A stretch of DNA of 46,792 nt from NCBI GenBank assembly GCA_016218765.1, contig JACRCZ010000020.1, positions 1-46,792 of the forward strand, in the 5' to 3' direction. The DNA is from Deltaproteobacteria bacterium. GTDB lineage: Bacteria > Myxococcota_A > Polyangia > DRWM01 > JAAZOP01. Under the pieces are notes generated by a model. That model worked only from the letters and a program-made list of their open reading frames with translations, made no database searches and was not told where the DNA came from. The translations under genes were made by a program, and so were the position numbers. Position 1 is the first letter of the stretch. Every line of letters starts with the position of its first letter. This document shows, one piece after another, positions 22,738 to 31,441 of this stretch.

Positions 22738-23600
22738 CGCCACCGTGGGACGTCCGCGACAAGACGTGCCTGGTCACCGGCGCCACGAGCGGCCACGGCC
22801 TCGCCGTCGCCACCCTGCTGGCCCGCCGCGGCGCCGACGTCGTCCTCCTGGGCCGCCATCGCGCGAAGTGCGAGGCCGCGCGCGACGGGATCGCCCGCGA
22901 GACCGGACGCACGCCCGGGATCGTCGTGTGCGAGCTCTCGTCGCGGAAGGAGATCGACCGCGCCGCCGCCGAGTGGCTCGCCCTCGAGCGCCCGCTGCAC
23001 CTGCTGGTCGCCAACGCCGGCCTCGTCACCCGCCACCGCCGCGAATCCCCGGACGGCATCGAGCTGACCATGGCTGTGAACTACCTCGCGTCCTTCCAAC
23101 TCACCCTGCGCCTGCTCCCCCGCCTCGTGCGGAGCGCCCCCGCGCGGATCGTCATCGTCGCCTCCGACGCCCATCGCATCGCCACCCTCGATCCGGACGA
23201 CCTGGAGCAGCGCCGCGGATGGTGGTGGTTCATGGGGGCCTACGCGAAGTCCAAGCTCGCCCTGCTCTTCTTCCAGCGCGAGCTGGCCCGCCGCCTCGCC
23301 GGGACCGGCGTCACCGTCAACGCCGTCGACCCCGGCCCCGTCGCCTCCGGCATCGCCGATCACGAGCCGGGCCTCGTCGCCCCCGCCGCCTCCTGGTTGA
23401 TCAAGCGCCTCTTCCCGTCGCCCGAGAAGGCCGCCCGCACCGCCATGCACCTCGCCGCCTCGCCCGACCTCGACGGCGTCAGCGGAACCTACTGGCGCTT
23501 CATGGAACGCAAGGAACCGCGCTACGCCCCGGATCGCCCCGACATGGACCGCCTGCTCTGGGCCTGGAGCGTCGCCCGCACCGGCGTCGACTTCCCCTGA
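22734..23600 (+). CDS. Short-chain dehydrogenase/reductase (retinol dehydrogenase-like)
   Basis: The protein has 288 residues. The Rossmann motif TGATSGHG lies near residue 15, NAG (VANAGLV) in the centre, the catalytic Ser in IVIVASDAHR, and YAKSK as the catalytic YxxxK. The conserved VDPGPV motif follows. These make it an active NAD(P)-dependent classical SDR, and the pattern with NYLASFQLTLRLLPRL is closest to the retinol dehydrogenase/WWOX-like group. The substrate cannot be read from sequence. It starts at ATG 22734 with no ribosome site, possibly coupled to the 16-codon ORF whose stop overlaps it. The C-terminus (WRFMERKEPRY) resembles the lid in that group. It converges with the FG-GAP-like lipoprotein gene, 43 bp away. 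Confidence 0.9.
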   Translation: MTPPWDVRDKTCLVTGATSGHGLAVATLLARRGADVVLLGRHRAKCEAARDGIARETGRTPGIVVCELSSRKEIDRAAAEWLALERPLHLLVANAGLVTRHRRESPDGIELTMAVNYLASFQLTLRLLPRLVRSAPARIVIVASDAHRIATLDPDDLEQRRGWWWFMGAYAKSKLALLFFQRELARRLAGTGVTVNAVDPGPVASGIADHEPGLVAPAASWLIKRLFPSPEKAARTAMHLAASPDLDGVSGTYWRFMERKEPRYAPDRPDMDRLLWAWSVARTGVDFP

Positions 23601-23643
23601 GCCTCGACCGAGTGTTTCCTCGGGCGCAGCGTGACGCCCCTGA

Positions 23644-25308
23644 TTATTCCAGACAGGCGGGAATCGGCCCCGACGCCTCCGCCCCCGCCGGCAGCAGGTA
23701 CCATTCCTTGCCGGCCGCACGGACCCGCACCGCCCGGCGCTGGTCGCCCCATAGATCCATCGCCCGCGCATGCGCCTCGAGGTCCGGAGGACGGCCCTCG
23801 CCGAAGTACTCGCTCCGCTCGACGTCCTGCCACAGGACGCCGCCCTCGCCGTCCAGCAGATAGAGGGTCGACACGCTGCCGCTGCTCGTCCGATCGCAGC
23901 TCGAGTACCCGGCCGACTCGTCCAGGACGATCTCGTACTTCCGGTCGCCCTCCAGGTCGACCACCCACGCCTCGGCCGAAAGCGCGCCGTTGACCGCTGC
24001 CTGCCAGATCACCCGCCCGTCGCCCTTCCCCGGCGGCGGCAGCAGCACCAGCTCGTACTTCGCCTCGCTCCCGTGGAAGGCGATCATCGGATGGCCGGCG
24101 TCCAGCACGCGCACGCCGAGCAGGTCCGGCGCGTCGTCGCCGTCCAGGAGCACGGGACCGAGCTGCGGGGAGGTGTCGTCCAGCGCGCCCGCCAGCGTGA
24201 CGCCCAGATCCACCGGCCCGGTCGCTCCGGGCTCCAGAAGCTGCGTCAGGAGCGAGTGCAGCGCCAGCACCGAGCCGTCGCCGGCAGCGTCCAGGCCGGG
24301 AATCGGATCCTGGTAGCTCTCGCTCGCGAACGAGAGCAGCACGGCGTGCTCCGCGTCGACGCCGATGATCTCGAGCGTTTCGCCGATGTTCGCGACCAGG
24401 AGGATGCGCTCGCCCCACCGCACCAGGTGCGCGTTCCAGACGTAGCCCGGCCGGCTCCAGACCGTCTCCAGCGTCTTCGCATCGACGAGCTTCACCGCGG
24501 TCGGGTCCACCATTCCCAGGTCGAGGTCGCCGTCGGCGTCCAGATCCACGGCCTCCTGCTGCGAGTGCCCGAACGGCAGACCGAACAGGCGCATCGGCTC
24601 GAACCCTTCGGGCAGGCGCGACCAACTCCCCCCCCGCAACACCCGACCGCCCTCCGCGTCGCTCACGATGGGATCGATGCAGCCGTCTCCGTCCAGGTCG
24701 AAGAACAGGTTCGACTGCACGATGTCCTCGGCGACCGCCTTCAGCCCGCCGCCCTCCAGATGGTAGAGGGTGTGGCTCCACGACTCCCCGCGGGGGTCGT
24801 GCGCGACGCCGGCGTGGATCCACAGGTCGCCCGCCGTGCGGTCCTTGCACCGGGTGGCTCCGACCTCGACGGAATCCCCCGGAATCCGCCATTCGCCGGC
24901 CTTCACGAGCCCCGGCAGCCGGTAGAGCCGCACGACCAGCTCGCGCCCCTCGCGCACCACGCTCGCCCGCTCCAGCGCCCCGTCGCGGTCGAGATCGGCC
25001 AGCGCCGCCGGCTGTCGCAGGAAGTAGTCCGGACCGCAGGCCGCATCGACCGCCTCCGTGACCCGGACGCGGGGCGAAACGGGCGCCGGCTCGCCCTCGC
25101 CCCCGCCCTCCGCCACCGCCTCGACCGCGGCCGCGTCCCAGGACGCCCCCGCGGTCCCGGCCTCCTCGCCCCGTCCGTCCGCCGCCGCCGGCGCCGGTAC
25201 CGTGTCGCCGGGCTGCGCCGGCGCCGGAGCGGGCGGGCGCGTGGAACGACATCCGGCCAGAACGACGAACGCGACGACCACTCCCCGGAAGCTCACCATG
25301 GGACCCAT
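23644..25308 (-). CDS. FG-GAP/VCBS-like beta-propeller lipoprotein
   Basis: The protein has 554 residues from ATG 25308, where GGAG lies 4 nt upstream; ATG 25299 is an alternative. Signal MVSFRGVVVAFVVLAGC ends in a lipobox, followed by a Pro/Ala-rich tether with acidic residues. Calcium-binding-type Asp loops recur through the chain: FFDLDGDGCIDPIVSD, AVDLDADGDLDLGMVDP, VLLDGDDAPDLLGV, DLEGDRKYEIVLD. They match FG-GAP/VCBS repeats, which fold as an integrin-like propeller. No enzyme motif is visible. It is divergent, with an 88-bp gap, from a second propeller-like lipoprotein gene. A surface binding or sensing role is inference. Confidence 0.82.
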   Translation of the reverse strand: MGPMVSFRGVVVAFVVLAGCRSTRPPAPAPAQPGDTVPAPAAADGRGEEAGTAGASWDAAAVEAVAEGGGEGEPAPVSPRVRVTEAVDAACGPDYFLRQPAALADLDRDGALERASVVREGRELVVRLYRLPGLVKAGEWRIPGDSVEVGATRCKDRTAGDLWIHAGVAHDPRGESWSHTLYHLEGGGLKAVAEDIVQSNLFFDLDGDGCIDPIVSDAEGGRVLRGGSWSRLPEGFEPMRLFGLPFGHSQQEAVDLDADGDLDLGMVDPTAVKLVDAKTLETVWSRPGYVWNAHLVRWGERILLVANIGETLEIIGVDAEHAVLLSFASESYQDPIPGLDAAGDGSVLALHSLLTQLLEPGATGPVDLGVTLAGALDDTSPQLGPVLLDGDDAPDLLGVRVLDAGHPMIAFHGSEAKYELVLLPPPGKGDGRVIWQAAVNGALSAEAWVVDLEGDRKYEIVLDESAGYSSCDRTSSGSVSTLYLLDGEGGVLWQDVERSEYFGEGRPPDLEAHARAMDLWGDQRRAVRVRAAGKEWYLLPAGAEASGPIPACLE

Positions 25309-25396
25309 GCTGCTCCGACCCGCCGCCCGGCGCAACCTTGGCGGCGACGCGCCCCGCCGCATGCAACATCCGCTCGCCATCGGGCACGATCGGATC

Positions 25397-26824
25397 ATGC
25401 CGCACGCTGCCGCCGCGGTCCGGAGCCGAGCGCCCGCGCACCTGCTGTTCGCCCTCCTCGCCGGCCTCGTGGGCGAGTCCTGCTACGAGCACACGACGCT
25501 GCTCGGCGACGACGACCAGGGCGTCCCGGACGCCGGCCGCGACGCCCGGGACGCGGTTACCCCGGACGCCACCCCGCCGCCGGGCCACTGGCTCGTCCGG
25601 ATCGACGGGGCGCCCCAGCTGTCGGCGGTCCGGATCCTGGACGACGGATCGATCTACGCCGCCGGGGACTTCGCGGGCAGCGAGCCCGCCATGTGGGTCG
25701 TGCGGCTGGACGGCGACGGCACCATCCTCGAGCAGCACCGGATCGACGCCGTCAGCCTCGGCAACGGAACTCTGGTCCGGGCCCCGGGCGGGGGCGTGCG
25801 CGTCGCGGGGACGACGACGGCGTGGGGCGCCGGCCTGCGGGACGTGTGGCTCGCCGAGCTGTCCGGCGGCACCATCTACGGCCAGCACACGTTCGGCGGC
25901 CCGCGGGACGAGTCCGACCCGGCCCTCCTGGCGCTGCCCGACGGCTCGCTCCTCCTGGCCGCACGCACCGACACCCGGTTCGACTTCGCCGACATCGTCC
26001 TCGCCTCGCTCGCCGCCGACGGAACCGTCCTGCACCAGCGCCTCGTCGGCACCCCCTGGGAGGAGCCCACCGGACGCCGCATGCTGCTGGAGGGCCCCGG
26101 CGGGCGCACCTACCTGGTCGCCGGCATCGGCGGCGCCGTCGCGGGCTTTGGCGACATCTGGACGCTGGCGCTCGACGCGACCGGCGAGATCCTCTGGCGC
26201 GCGTCGGTCGGCGGGCCCGGCAACGATCGCGCGCTCGCGGCCCTGGTCGACGGCGACGGCCTGGTCCTGGTCTCGAGCGCGGAGGACGCCGGGGGTTGCA
26301 TCGGATGGATGGGTCGGATCGCCGGCGGGGGGGCGCTGTCCTGGCAGCGCGCTTGGCGCACGGGCACCTGCGGCTGGCTTGCCGGACTCGCCTCGGCCCC
26401 CGGCGGCGAGTGGCTGCTCGCCGGGACGGTTCCGGCCGCCACGTCCACCACCCGTCTCACCGACGCATGGCTGGCCCGCGTCGATGCGGCCGGGGCCGTC
26501 CACCGGCAGATCTCCCTGCGCGCCGGCGGCTCGACGCACACGCTCGCGATGGCCGCCCTCGGCGAGGACGCCGTCGTCGTGGGATTCGTGACCGACGAGC
26601 CCGACAGCGGACCGACCGACGCCTTCGTCGCCCGCGTCGGCCTCGACGCCACGTTCCGGTCGCCCTGCGACGTTCGCGAGCCCGCGGTCGAGGAGGTGAC
26701 ATCCCCCGACTTCGAGGTGCAGTGGCCGGCGTACTTCGAGCGCGGCTCGCACCTGGAGTGCCGCGAGGCCGCGGCGGCGATGACCCCGACCGACTTCCCG
26801 GGGACCGTCGTCTGCGGACCCTGA
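25397..26824 (+). CDS. Beta-propeller-like secreted lipoprotein
   Basis: The protein has 475 residues from ATG 25397 (an ATG at 25361 would lengthen it). The hydrophobic signal AHLLFALLAGLVGESC ends at a Cys with an imperfect lipobox, so lipidation is probable but not certain. The tether is Asp-rich (GDDDQGVPDAGRDARDAV). About six propeller-type blades follow, each with a strand such as MWVVRLDGDGTI, VWLAELSGG, IVLASLAADGTV, IWTLALDATGEI, AWLARVDAAGAV and AFVARVGLDA. They resemble the repeats of proteins annotated as WD-like or delta-60. The last 50 residues have two Cys and no repeat. Function is unknown. It is divergent from the FG-GAP-like gene, so the two may share regulation. Confidence 0.78.
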   Translation: MPHAAAAVRSRAPAHLLFALLAGLVGESCYEHTTLLGDDDQGVPDAGRDARDAVTPDATPPPGHWLVRIDGAPQLSAVRILDDGSIYAAGDFAGSEPAMWVVRLDGDGTILEQHRIDAVSLGNGTLVRAPGGGVRVAGTTTAWGAGLRDVWLAELSGGTIYGQHTFGGPRDESDPALLALPDGSLLLAARTDTRFDFADIVLASLAADGTVLHQRLVGTPWEEPTGRRMLLEGPGGRTYLVAGIGGAVAGFGDIWTLALDATGEILWRASVGGPGNDRALAALVDGDGLVLVSSAEDAGGCIGWMGRIAGGGALSWQRAWRTGTCGWLAGLASAPGGEWLLAGTVPAATSTTRLTDAWLARVDAAGAVHRQISLRAGGSTHTLAMAALGEDAVVVGFVTDEPDSGPTDAFVARVGLDATFRSPCDVREPAVEEVTSPDFEVQWPAYFERGSHLECREAAAAMTPTDFPGTVVCGP

Positions 26825-26874
26825 GGCCCCCGCGCCGACCGCGCTCCGTGGGCGCCGGCGCCGGCGTGGGCGCC

Positions 26875-28134
26875 CTACCCTTGCGGGATCCCGAACCGCT
26901 CGCGGTACTCGGCGAAAGCTCGCGAGACTTCCCCGCGATCGAGTCCGAAGTCCTCGAGACGATAGCGATGTCTGCCGTGCTTGTGCTGCGGGTTCCCGCG
27001 CCGCCACCGCTCCATCGCCGCCTCCGCGGCTGGCAGCAGCGGGGCGCCCAGCCACTCGTAGACCCGGCGCAGCTCGCGCATCGGATCGGCCACGAGGCCC
27101 TCGTAGCGCACGTCCAGGAACCGGGCGCCGTCCGAGGCTTCGCGCGCCCGCGTCGTGCGGGCGACCATCCGCTGCGCCTTGTGCAGCCAGTGCCGGCCGA
27201 CGTCGCCGGGATCGACCCGGTCGCTGAACACGCCCCGGCTGTGCGCCATCATGCTGCAGAACGAGGCGAGCACGGTGGCCGGGTCGCGGTGCGTCTGCAC
27301 GACGCGCGCGTCCGGGAAGGTCGCCAGGAGCGCCTCCAGGTGCTCCATGTGGTGCGGGGTCTTGAGCACCCACGGTCCGCCGGGACGCTGCCACTGGAGA
27401 AAGCAGAGCACCCGGCGGTAGTCGGCATAGGCGGGCCGGTCGTCCTGCTCCTCCAGCCAGCGCGAGAACGACGGCACCCGCATCATCGCCTCGGGCACCG
27501 TGCTCCACAGCCCGTAGTCGAACAGCAGCACGTCCTCCTCCGGCGCCGCCGCCTCGACCGGATGGATGGCGAAAAAATCGGGCGCCATGTACCGCACCGC
27601 CGCCTCCGCCAGCCGCGCCAGCAGCAGCCGCTCGTCCCCCGCCACCAGCCGGCGCAACGGCGAGGCGGGCGCGGGCGCGATGTTCACGGCCTCCCACGAG
27701 GGCAGGAAGCGCCGCCCGGGGTCCGCGGCGAGCATCCGGTGCAGCACCGTCGTGCCCGTGCGCTGCAGTCCCACGATGAACACCGGCGCCGCGATCCGCT
27801 GGTCCAGGATCGCCGGCCGGCGGCGCACCGCCCCCTCCATGCGCAGGCGGTTGGCCAGCGTGCCGATCAGCCGCTCGCGGATCATCCACCGCCCGAGCGG
27901 ATGCAGCCCGGCCTCGGCATCGATTGCGTCCACGAGCCGCCCCAGGCGCTCCGGGAGCGACGGGTCGCCCAGCTCCCGGAGGCCGGCGCGCTCCCGCGCC
28001 GCCCCGAGAAGGGAGTCGGCACGCAGGTCGGCGCGACCGAGGCCCACGGCACCGCCGGCGTCAAGCGCCCGGTTGAGCCACGCCAGCAGGCGCGGCCGGT
28101 AGGGGCGGCCGTAATCGGTGGACGTCGCGCGCAC
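26875..28134 (-). CDS. Sulfotransferase family protein
   Basis: The protein has 419 residues from GTG 28134. The 5'-phosphosulfate loop is PVFIVGLQRTGTTVLHRML (about residue 117), and the 3'-phosphate motif region is DARVVQTHRDPATVLASF. These place it in the sulfotransferase_3 group, which uses PAPS to sulfate alcohols or amines. No signal peptide is visible. Its N-terminal 110 residues are helical, as in the long bacterial forms that act on lipids or glycans. The gene starts 7 bp after the DUF1214 gene's stop, so they form an operon. The substrate is unknown; a sulfated lipid or secondary metabolite is a plausible guess only. The stop lies about 50 bp from the converging propeller gene. Confidence 0.87.
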   Translation of the reverse strand: MRATSTDYGRPYRPRLLAWLNRALDAGGAVGLGRADLRADSLLGAARERAGLRELGDPSLPERLGRLVDAIDAEAGLHPLGRWMIRERLIGTLANRLRMEGAVRRRPAILDQRIAAPVFIVGLQRTGTTVLHRMLAADPGRRFLPSWEAVNIAPAPASPLRRLVAGDERLLLARLAEAAVRYMAPDFFAIHPVEAAAPEEDVLLFDYGLWSTVPEAMMRVPSFSRWLEEQDDRPAYADYRRVLCFLQWQRPGGPWVLKTPHHMEHLEALLATFPDARVVQTHRDPATVLASFCSMMAHSRGVFSDRVDPGDVGRHWLHKAQRMVARTTRAREASDGARFLDVRYEGLVADPMRELRRVYEWLGAPLLPAAEAAMERWRRGNPQHKHGRHRYRLEDFGLDRGEVSRAFAEYRERFGIPQG

Positions 28135-28141
28135 GACGCCC

Positions 28142-29269
28142 CTACCGCCCCTCCCGCGCGTGCTCGGCCCGCACGTCGGCCAGCTTCGCCACCCGCGTCA
28201 CGGGCTGCGGATGCTCCGCGGCCCGCACCCAGCGCCAGCACATCGTCCCGTGCCGGTGGCCGACCGTCCGCAGCCAGTTCGGATGGTCCGGGTCGTCGTG
28301 CGCCACGACCACCCGCACGGTGCCGTCCGGGCGGAGGACCGCGTCGTGCTTGTTGAGCGCGATGCGGTGGTAGCGGTAGTCCAGCGACTCCATCCAGACG
28401 TTGTTGAGCTGGAAGTTCCAGTGCGGACACTCGGGCGGCTTCGCCTCGACGACCAAAACCTCGTCGGGCCCGAGCGACCAGTAGCCGTGGTAGTACGCGA
28501 TGTTCGGATCGCCGTGGGCGCCGAGCGAACGCTCGGGGTCGAAGCGCGGCAGCTCGTTCGGCCGCTCCGCGAAATCCTGCGTCCAGGAGGCGAACATCAT
28601 CGAGGCGCCCCACACCAGCCGCGACGCCGCACTCAGCCCCTCGTCGATCCGCACCGCCGTGGTCGGCGTCGGCCTTCCGTCGCCCCCCACGCGCTCGATC
28701 CGCAGCTCCGCCGGCCGCTCGCGCGCGCGGTCCAGGAATGTCTGGCGCACGATCAGCGACGACGTCTCGGGCGCCATCGGCAACCAATTGCCCGGCCGGC
28801 GCTCGCGCGACACCGCGATCTCCAGTTCCCCGTCGAGCCCCAGCCTCAGCTCGCTGCCCTCCAGGAACCCCGTCTGACTGGAACGCCCGCCCGAGCCGTA
28901 GAACCCCGAGTACGTCCCGAGGCCGAGGTAGTGCACGGTCTCCCGCCGCCCGCGGATCACGTACTCGTGCTCCCCCGAAATGCGCGCCCACAAGTAGTGG
29001 TTGTCCGGATGGTCGGCCCCCATCTTCGCCGTCTCGTGCACCGGCCGGAACAGCACCGGCGCCAGCGGATCGGCGTGCTCGACAAACGCCTCCAGCGCCG
29101 CCCGCGTCAGCCTGCTCAAGTACCGGAACCCCTCCGCCCGATCCAGCACGTCCTCCGCCCGGCTGCCGTGCAGGATCACGTCCCCCGCCGACTTGAGCGT
29201 GTCGCAGAACTCCGCCCACGTCGCCCCCTCGACGACCCGCCTCGTCGCTTCGTCCACCGCCATGCCCAT
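28142..29269 (-). CDS. DUF1214 domain protein
   Basis: The protein has 375 residues. GGAGG lies 8 nt before ATG 29269; ATG 29263 is an alternative. No signal peptide is present. The C-terminal part fits DUF1214: WNFQLNNVWMESLDYRYHRI, then DGTVRVVVAHDDPDHPNWL and TVGHRHGTMCWRW. A similar beta region precedes it (about residues 75-210, with DHPDNHYLWARISG and NWLPMAPET), suggesting an internal duplication. The biochemical role of DUF1214 is not established; some members sit with DUF1254. It is the first gene of a unit with the sulfotransferase, a pairing I recall from other bacteria, which hints at a shared pathway. It is divergent from a lipoprotein gene. Confidence 0.8.
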   Translation of the reverse strand: MGMAVDEATRRVVEGATWAEFCDTLKSAGDVILHGSRAEDVLDRAEGFRYLSRLTRAALEAFVEHADPLAPVLFRPVHETAKMGADHPDNHYLWARISGEHEYVIRGRRETVHYLGLGTYSGFYGSGGRSSQTGFLEGSELRLGLDGELEIAVSRERRPGNWLPMAPETSSLIVRQTFLDRARERPAELRIERVGGDGRPTPTTAVRIDEGLSAASRLVWGASMMFASWTQDFAERPNELPRFDPERSLGAHGDPNIAYYHGYWSLGPDEVLVVEAKPPECPHWNFQLNNVWMESLDYRYHRIALNKHDAVLRPDGTVRVVVAHDDPDHPNWLRTVGHRHGTMCWRWVRAAEHPQPVTRVAKLADVRAEHAREGR

Positions 29270-29326
29270 TCCCTCGCCTCCCCCCGTCCCGCCCCACCCT
29301 ACCAGCCCCTACCCTCCGGACCAACA

Positions 29327-29368
29327 ACTCGTCCCAGACGACCAACCCCATACTCGTCCCAGACGACC
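29327..29368. repeat. Two 17-bp direct repeats between divergent genes
   Basis: ACTCGTCCCAGACGACC occurs at 29327-29343 and 29352-29368, identical and 25 bp apart start to start. They lie between the DUF1214 gene (29269, minus) and the promoter at 29380. Such tandem sites often bind a regulator. Confidence 0.7.
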
Positions 29369-29379
29369 GACCCCTTCAC

Positions 29380-29408
29380 TTGCACCCCGACCGCGCGTGG
29401 GACAGAAT
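29380..29408 (+). promoter_or_regulatory. Sigma70-type promoter for the Cys-rich lipoprotein gene
   Basis: TTGCAC (29380-29385), 17 bp, CAGAAT (29403-29408). The start site would be about 40 nt before the ATG at 29457. The two 17-bp direct repeats end 11 bp upstream. Confidence 0.55.
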
Positions 29409-29456
29409 GCAGCCGTATCGCGCGGCGGCGCACGCCGCGCCCTCCCGGAGGTGATC

Positions 29457-30626
29457 ATGGCTCGACTGCGGCTCCCGACCGTCCTCGCCTGTCTCGCCTG
29501 CGCGACCGCGTGCGGCAACGACGACACCTCGCTCCCCGCCGACGGCGGCGACTCGGAAACCGCGGGCAACGGGGTGCTGTACGAGACCTGCCCGACGACG
29601 TGCGCGACGACCCCGACGTGCACCGGCGACCAGATCCTGAGCTGCTGCACCTGCATCGAGCCGCCCGTGAACGACGCGCAGCGCACCCCCTGCGGCCAGA
29701 TGAGCGACTACTGCGACGAGGCCCCCCCGGATCCCGTCAACGTCGCCTGCCTCATGGAGTCCGGCTGGCCGGAGCCGCCGCCGGTCGATCCCCCGACGGT
29801 CACGGTCCGCGGCGTCGTCGATGTCTACGGCAACGGCAACACCTCCGCGGGCGGCGACATCACCGTCGAGTTCTACCGCATGGCCGCGGACGGCTCGACG
29901 GACGGCGCCGCGATCGGCACCGACCTCGCCACGCTGGCGGCATGCGACGAGAGCCTGTTGCCTGCGGTCTTCGAGTCCGGGGACGAGGCGACCTGCTGCC
30001 CGGGCGCGTGCCAGGAGCTGCTGCCCGACACCAGCGACTGCACGCCGGAGAGCGGCGACTGCCGGCAGCTCTGGCTCTACGAGGTCGCCGGCATCCCGAC
30101 CTCGACGCCCCTCATCCTGCACACCTCGGGCGACCGGCTGTTCTGGAAGGACCTCTACTACTCCAACGTCTTCTTCTTCCCGGAGGAGGAGGAGCCGGGC
30201 GGCTACGTCTACTACCGCGCCAAGACCCTCTCCGTGGACGACTGGCGCGGCATTCCGGCCTCCGCCGGCGACTTCGACGGCATCGCGCCCGGCCAGGGCG
30301 CGGTCGCCGGCGAGATCCACGACTGCGACAACGTCAAGCTCGTCAGCGCCATGGTCGGCGTCAACCCCGCCCCGGGCATCCTCGTCTACTTCAACGGCGT
30401 CGAGGAGAAGCCGTACCCGAACACCATGCGCCGCTCGACCAACATCGATAGCCTGTACGCCGCCCTCGAGATCCCCCCCGGCCAGGTCCGCGTCTCGGCC
30501 CTCGCCCAGGTCGAGGGCGTCGGTCTCGTCAACCTCGGCTGGTGGGACGCCCAGGTCATCGCCGACGCGCTCACCGTCGTGACCATCCGCGGCACCCGAC
30601 CCACGCAGGTTTCCGCGGCGCCGTGA
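29457..30626 (+). CDS. Cys-rich lipoprotein of unknown function
   Basis: The protein has 389 residues. GGAGGTGAT directly precedes ATG 29457. Signal MARLRLPTVLACLACATAC has a lipobox, followed by an acidic tether (GNDDTSLPADGGDSE). Residues 45-90 form a Cys cluster (CPTTCATTPTCTGDQ, LSCCTCIEPP, CGQMSDYC). A beta domain follows that resembles a carboxypeptidase-regulatory or Ig-like fold (TVTVRGVVDVYGNGN, ITVEFYRMAADG), with a further Cys group (TCCPGACQEL). The C-terminal half is beta-rich (VNPAPGILVYFNGVEEKPYP). No catalytic motif is visible. The methyltransferase gene downstream overlaps its stop by 4 bp (GTGA), so both are on one mRNA although their functions seem unrelated. Confidence 0.8.
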   Translation: MARLRLPTVLACLACATACGNDDTSLPADGGDSETAGNGVLYETCPTTCATTPTCTGDQILSCCTCIEPPVNDAQRTPCGQMSDYCDEAPPDPVNVACLMESGWPEPPPVDPPTVTVRGVVDVYGNGNTSAGGDITVEFYRMAADGSTDGAAIGTDLATLAACDESLLPAVFESGDEATCCPGACQELLPDTSDCTPESGDCRQLWLYEVAGIPTSTPLILHTSGDRLFWKDLYYSNVFFFPEEEEPGGYVYYRAKTLSVDDWRGIPASAGDFDGIAPGQGAVAGEIHDCDNVKLVSAMVGVNPAPGILVYFNGVEEKPYPNTMRRSTNIDSLYAALEIPPGQVRVSALAQVEGVGLVNLGWWDAQVIADALTVVTIRGTRPTQVSAAP

Positions 30627-31441
30627 CCGACGGCTCGACCTCCGACACCCTCCTCCACGGACGCCTCGCCCTGCGCCAGCCCGCCCGCGGCCACCGCGTC
30701 AACCTCGACTCCGTCCTCCTCGCCGCCTTCGCCGCCACCTGCCGCCCGCGCGCGCCCGCTCCGCGACCGGGTCCCCCCTTTCCCGTCGCCGCCGACCTCG
30801 GCGCCGGCGCCGGCGCCGTCGCCCTCCTGCTGCGCCACGCGGGCGTCGTCGGCACCGGCCTCCTGCTGGAAGCCGAGCCGCGCCTCGCCGAGCTGGCGCG
30901 CGACAACGTCGCCGCCAACCACATGGCCGACGCGCTCGACGTCCGCTGCGCCGACCTGCGCTCCGCCCTGCCCGCCGCGTGGCTGGCCCGCTGCGACCTC
31001 GTCGTCGCCAACCCGCCCTACCGGCCGCTGGGCACCGGCAAACCCTCGCCCGACCCGCTCCGCGCGGCGGCGCGCTACGAGCTGCGCGGGGGACTGCCCG
31101 AGTTCGCCGCCGCGGCCGCCGCCCTGCTGCGGCCGGGCGCGACCTTCGCCCTGATCGTCCCCGGGCACCGGCACGCCTTCGCGCGCCAGGTCCTCGAGGT
31201 CGCCGGATTCGCCCCGCGACGCGAGCGGCTCCATCGCACGCACGACGGCGCAAGACCCGTCACGATCTGCGTCGAGGCCGTCCGCGGCGGGAGCGGCGGC
31301 GCACCCGAGCGGGAGGACGTCGTGCTCCACGCCCCGGGACGCCGCTACTCCGACGCGCTCGAACGGTTCCTCGACGGGGACTACGTCCCCGCCGCCAGGA
31401 GCTCGGCCGCCGGGATCGCCCCCGGCCGCACCACGCGGTAG
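30623..31441 (+). CDS. tRNA1(Val) (adenine37-N6)-type methyltransferase
   Basis: The protein has 272 residues from GTG 30623, which overlaps the preceding stop as GTGA. The N-terminus (TLLHGRLALRQPARGHRVNLDSVLLAAF) has the RxxGHRVNxDSVLL pattern of the TrmN6 family. The SAM motif I is ADLGAGAGAVALLL and motif IV is VVANPPYRP, diagnostic of an N6-adenine methyltransferase acting on tRNA1(Val) A37 in E. coli. The substrate here is inferred from the family. It is cytoplasmic. Its last 61 bp overlap, in antisense, the end of the tsaC gene. Alanine- and arginine-rich tail residues ([15 protein letters not shown]) after the core fold are probably unstructured. Confidence 0.85.
   Translation: MTDGSTSDTLLHGRLALRQPARGHRVNLDSVLLAAFAATCRPRAPAPRPGPPFPVAADLGAGAGAVALLLRHAGVVGTGLLLEAEPRLAELARDNVAANHMADALDVRCADLRSALPAAWLARCDLVVANPPYRPLGTGKPSPDPLRAAARYELRGGLPEFAAAAAALLRPGATFALIVPGHRHAFARQVLEVAGFAPRRERLHRTHDGARPVTICVEAVRGGSGGAPEREDVVLHAPGRRYSDALERFLDGDYVPAARSSAAGIAPGRTTR

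Noticed and set aside
23522..27889. A 1,455-codon minus-strand frame across three genes
   Set aside because: It runs through real genes on both strands with no domain and a biased composition.
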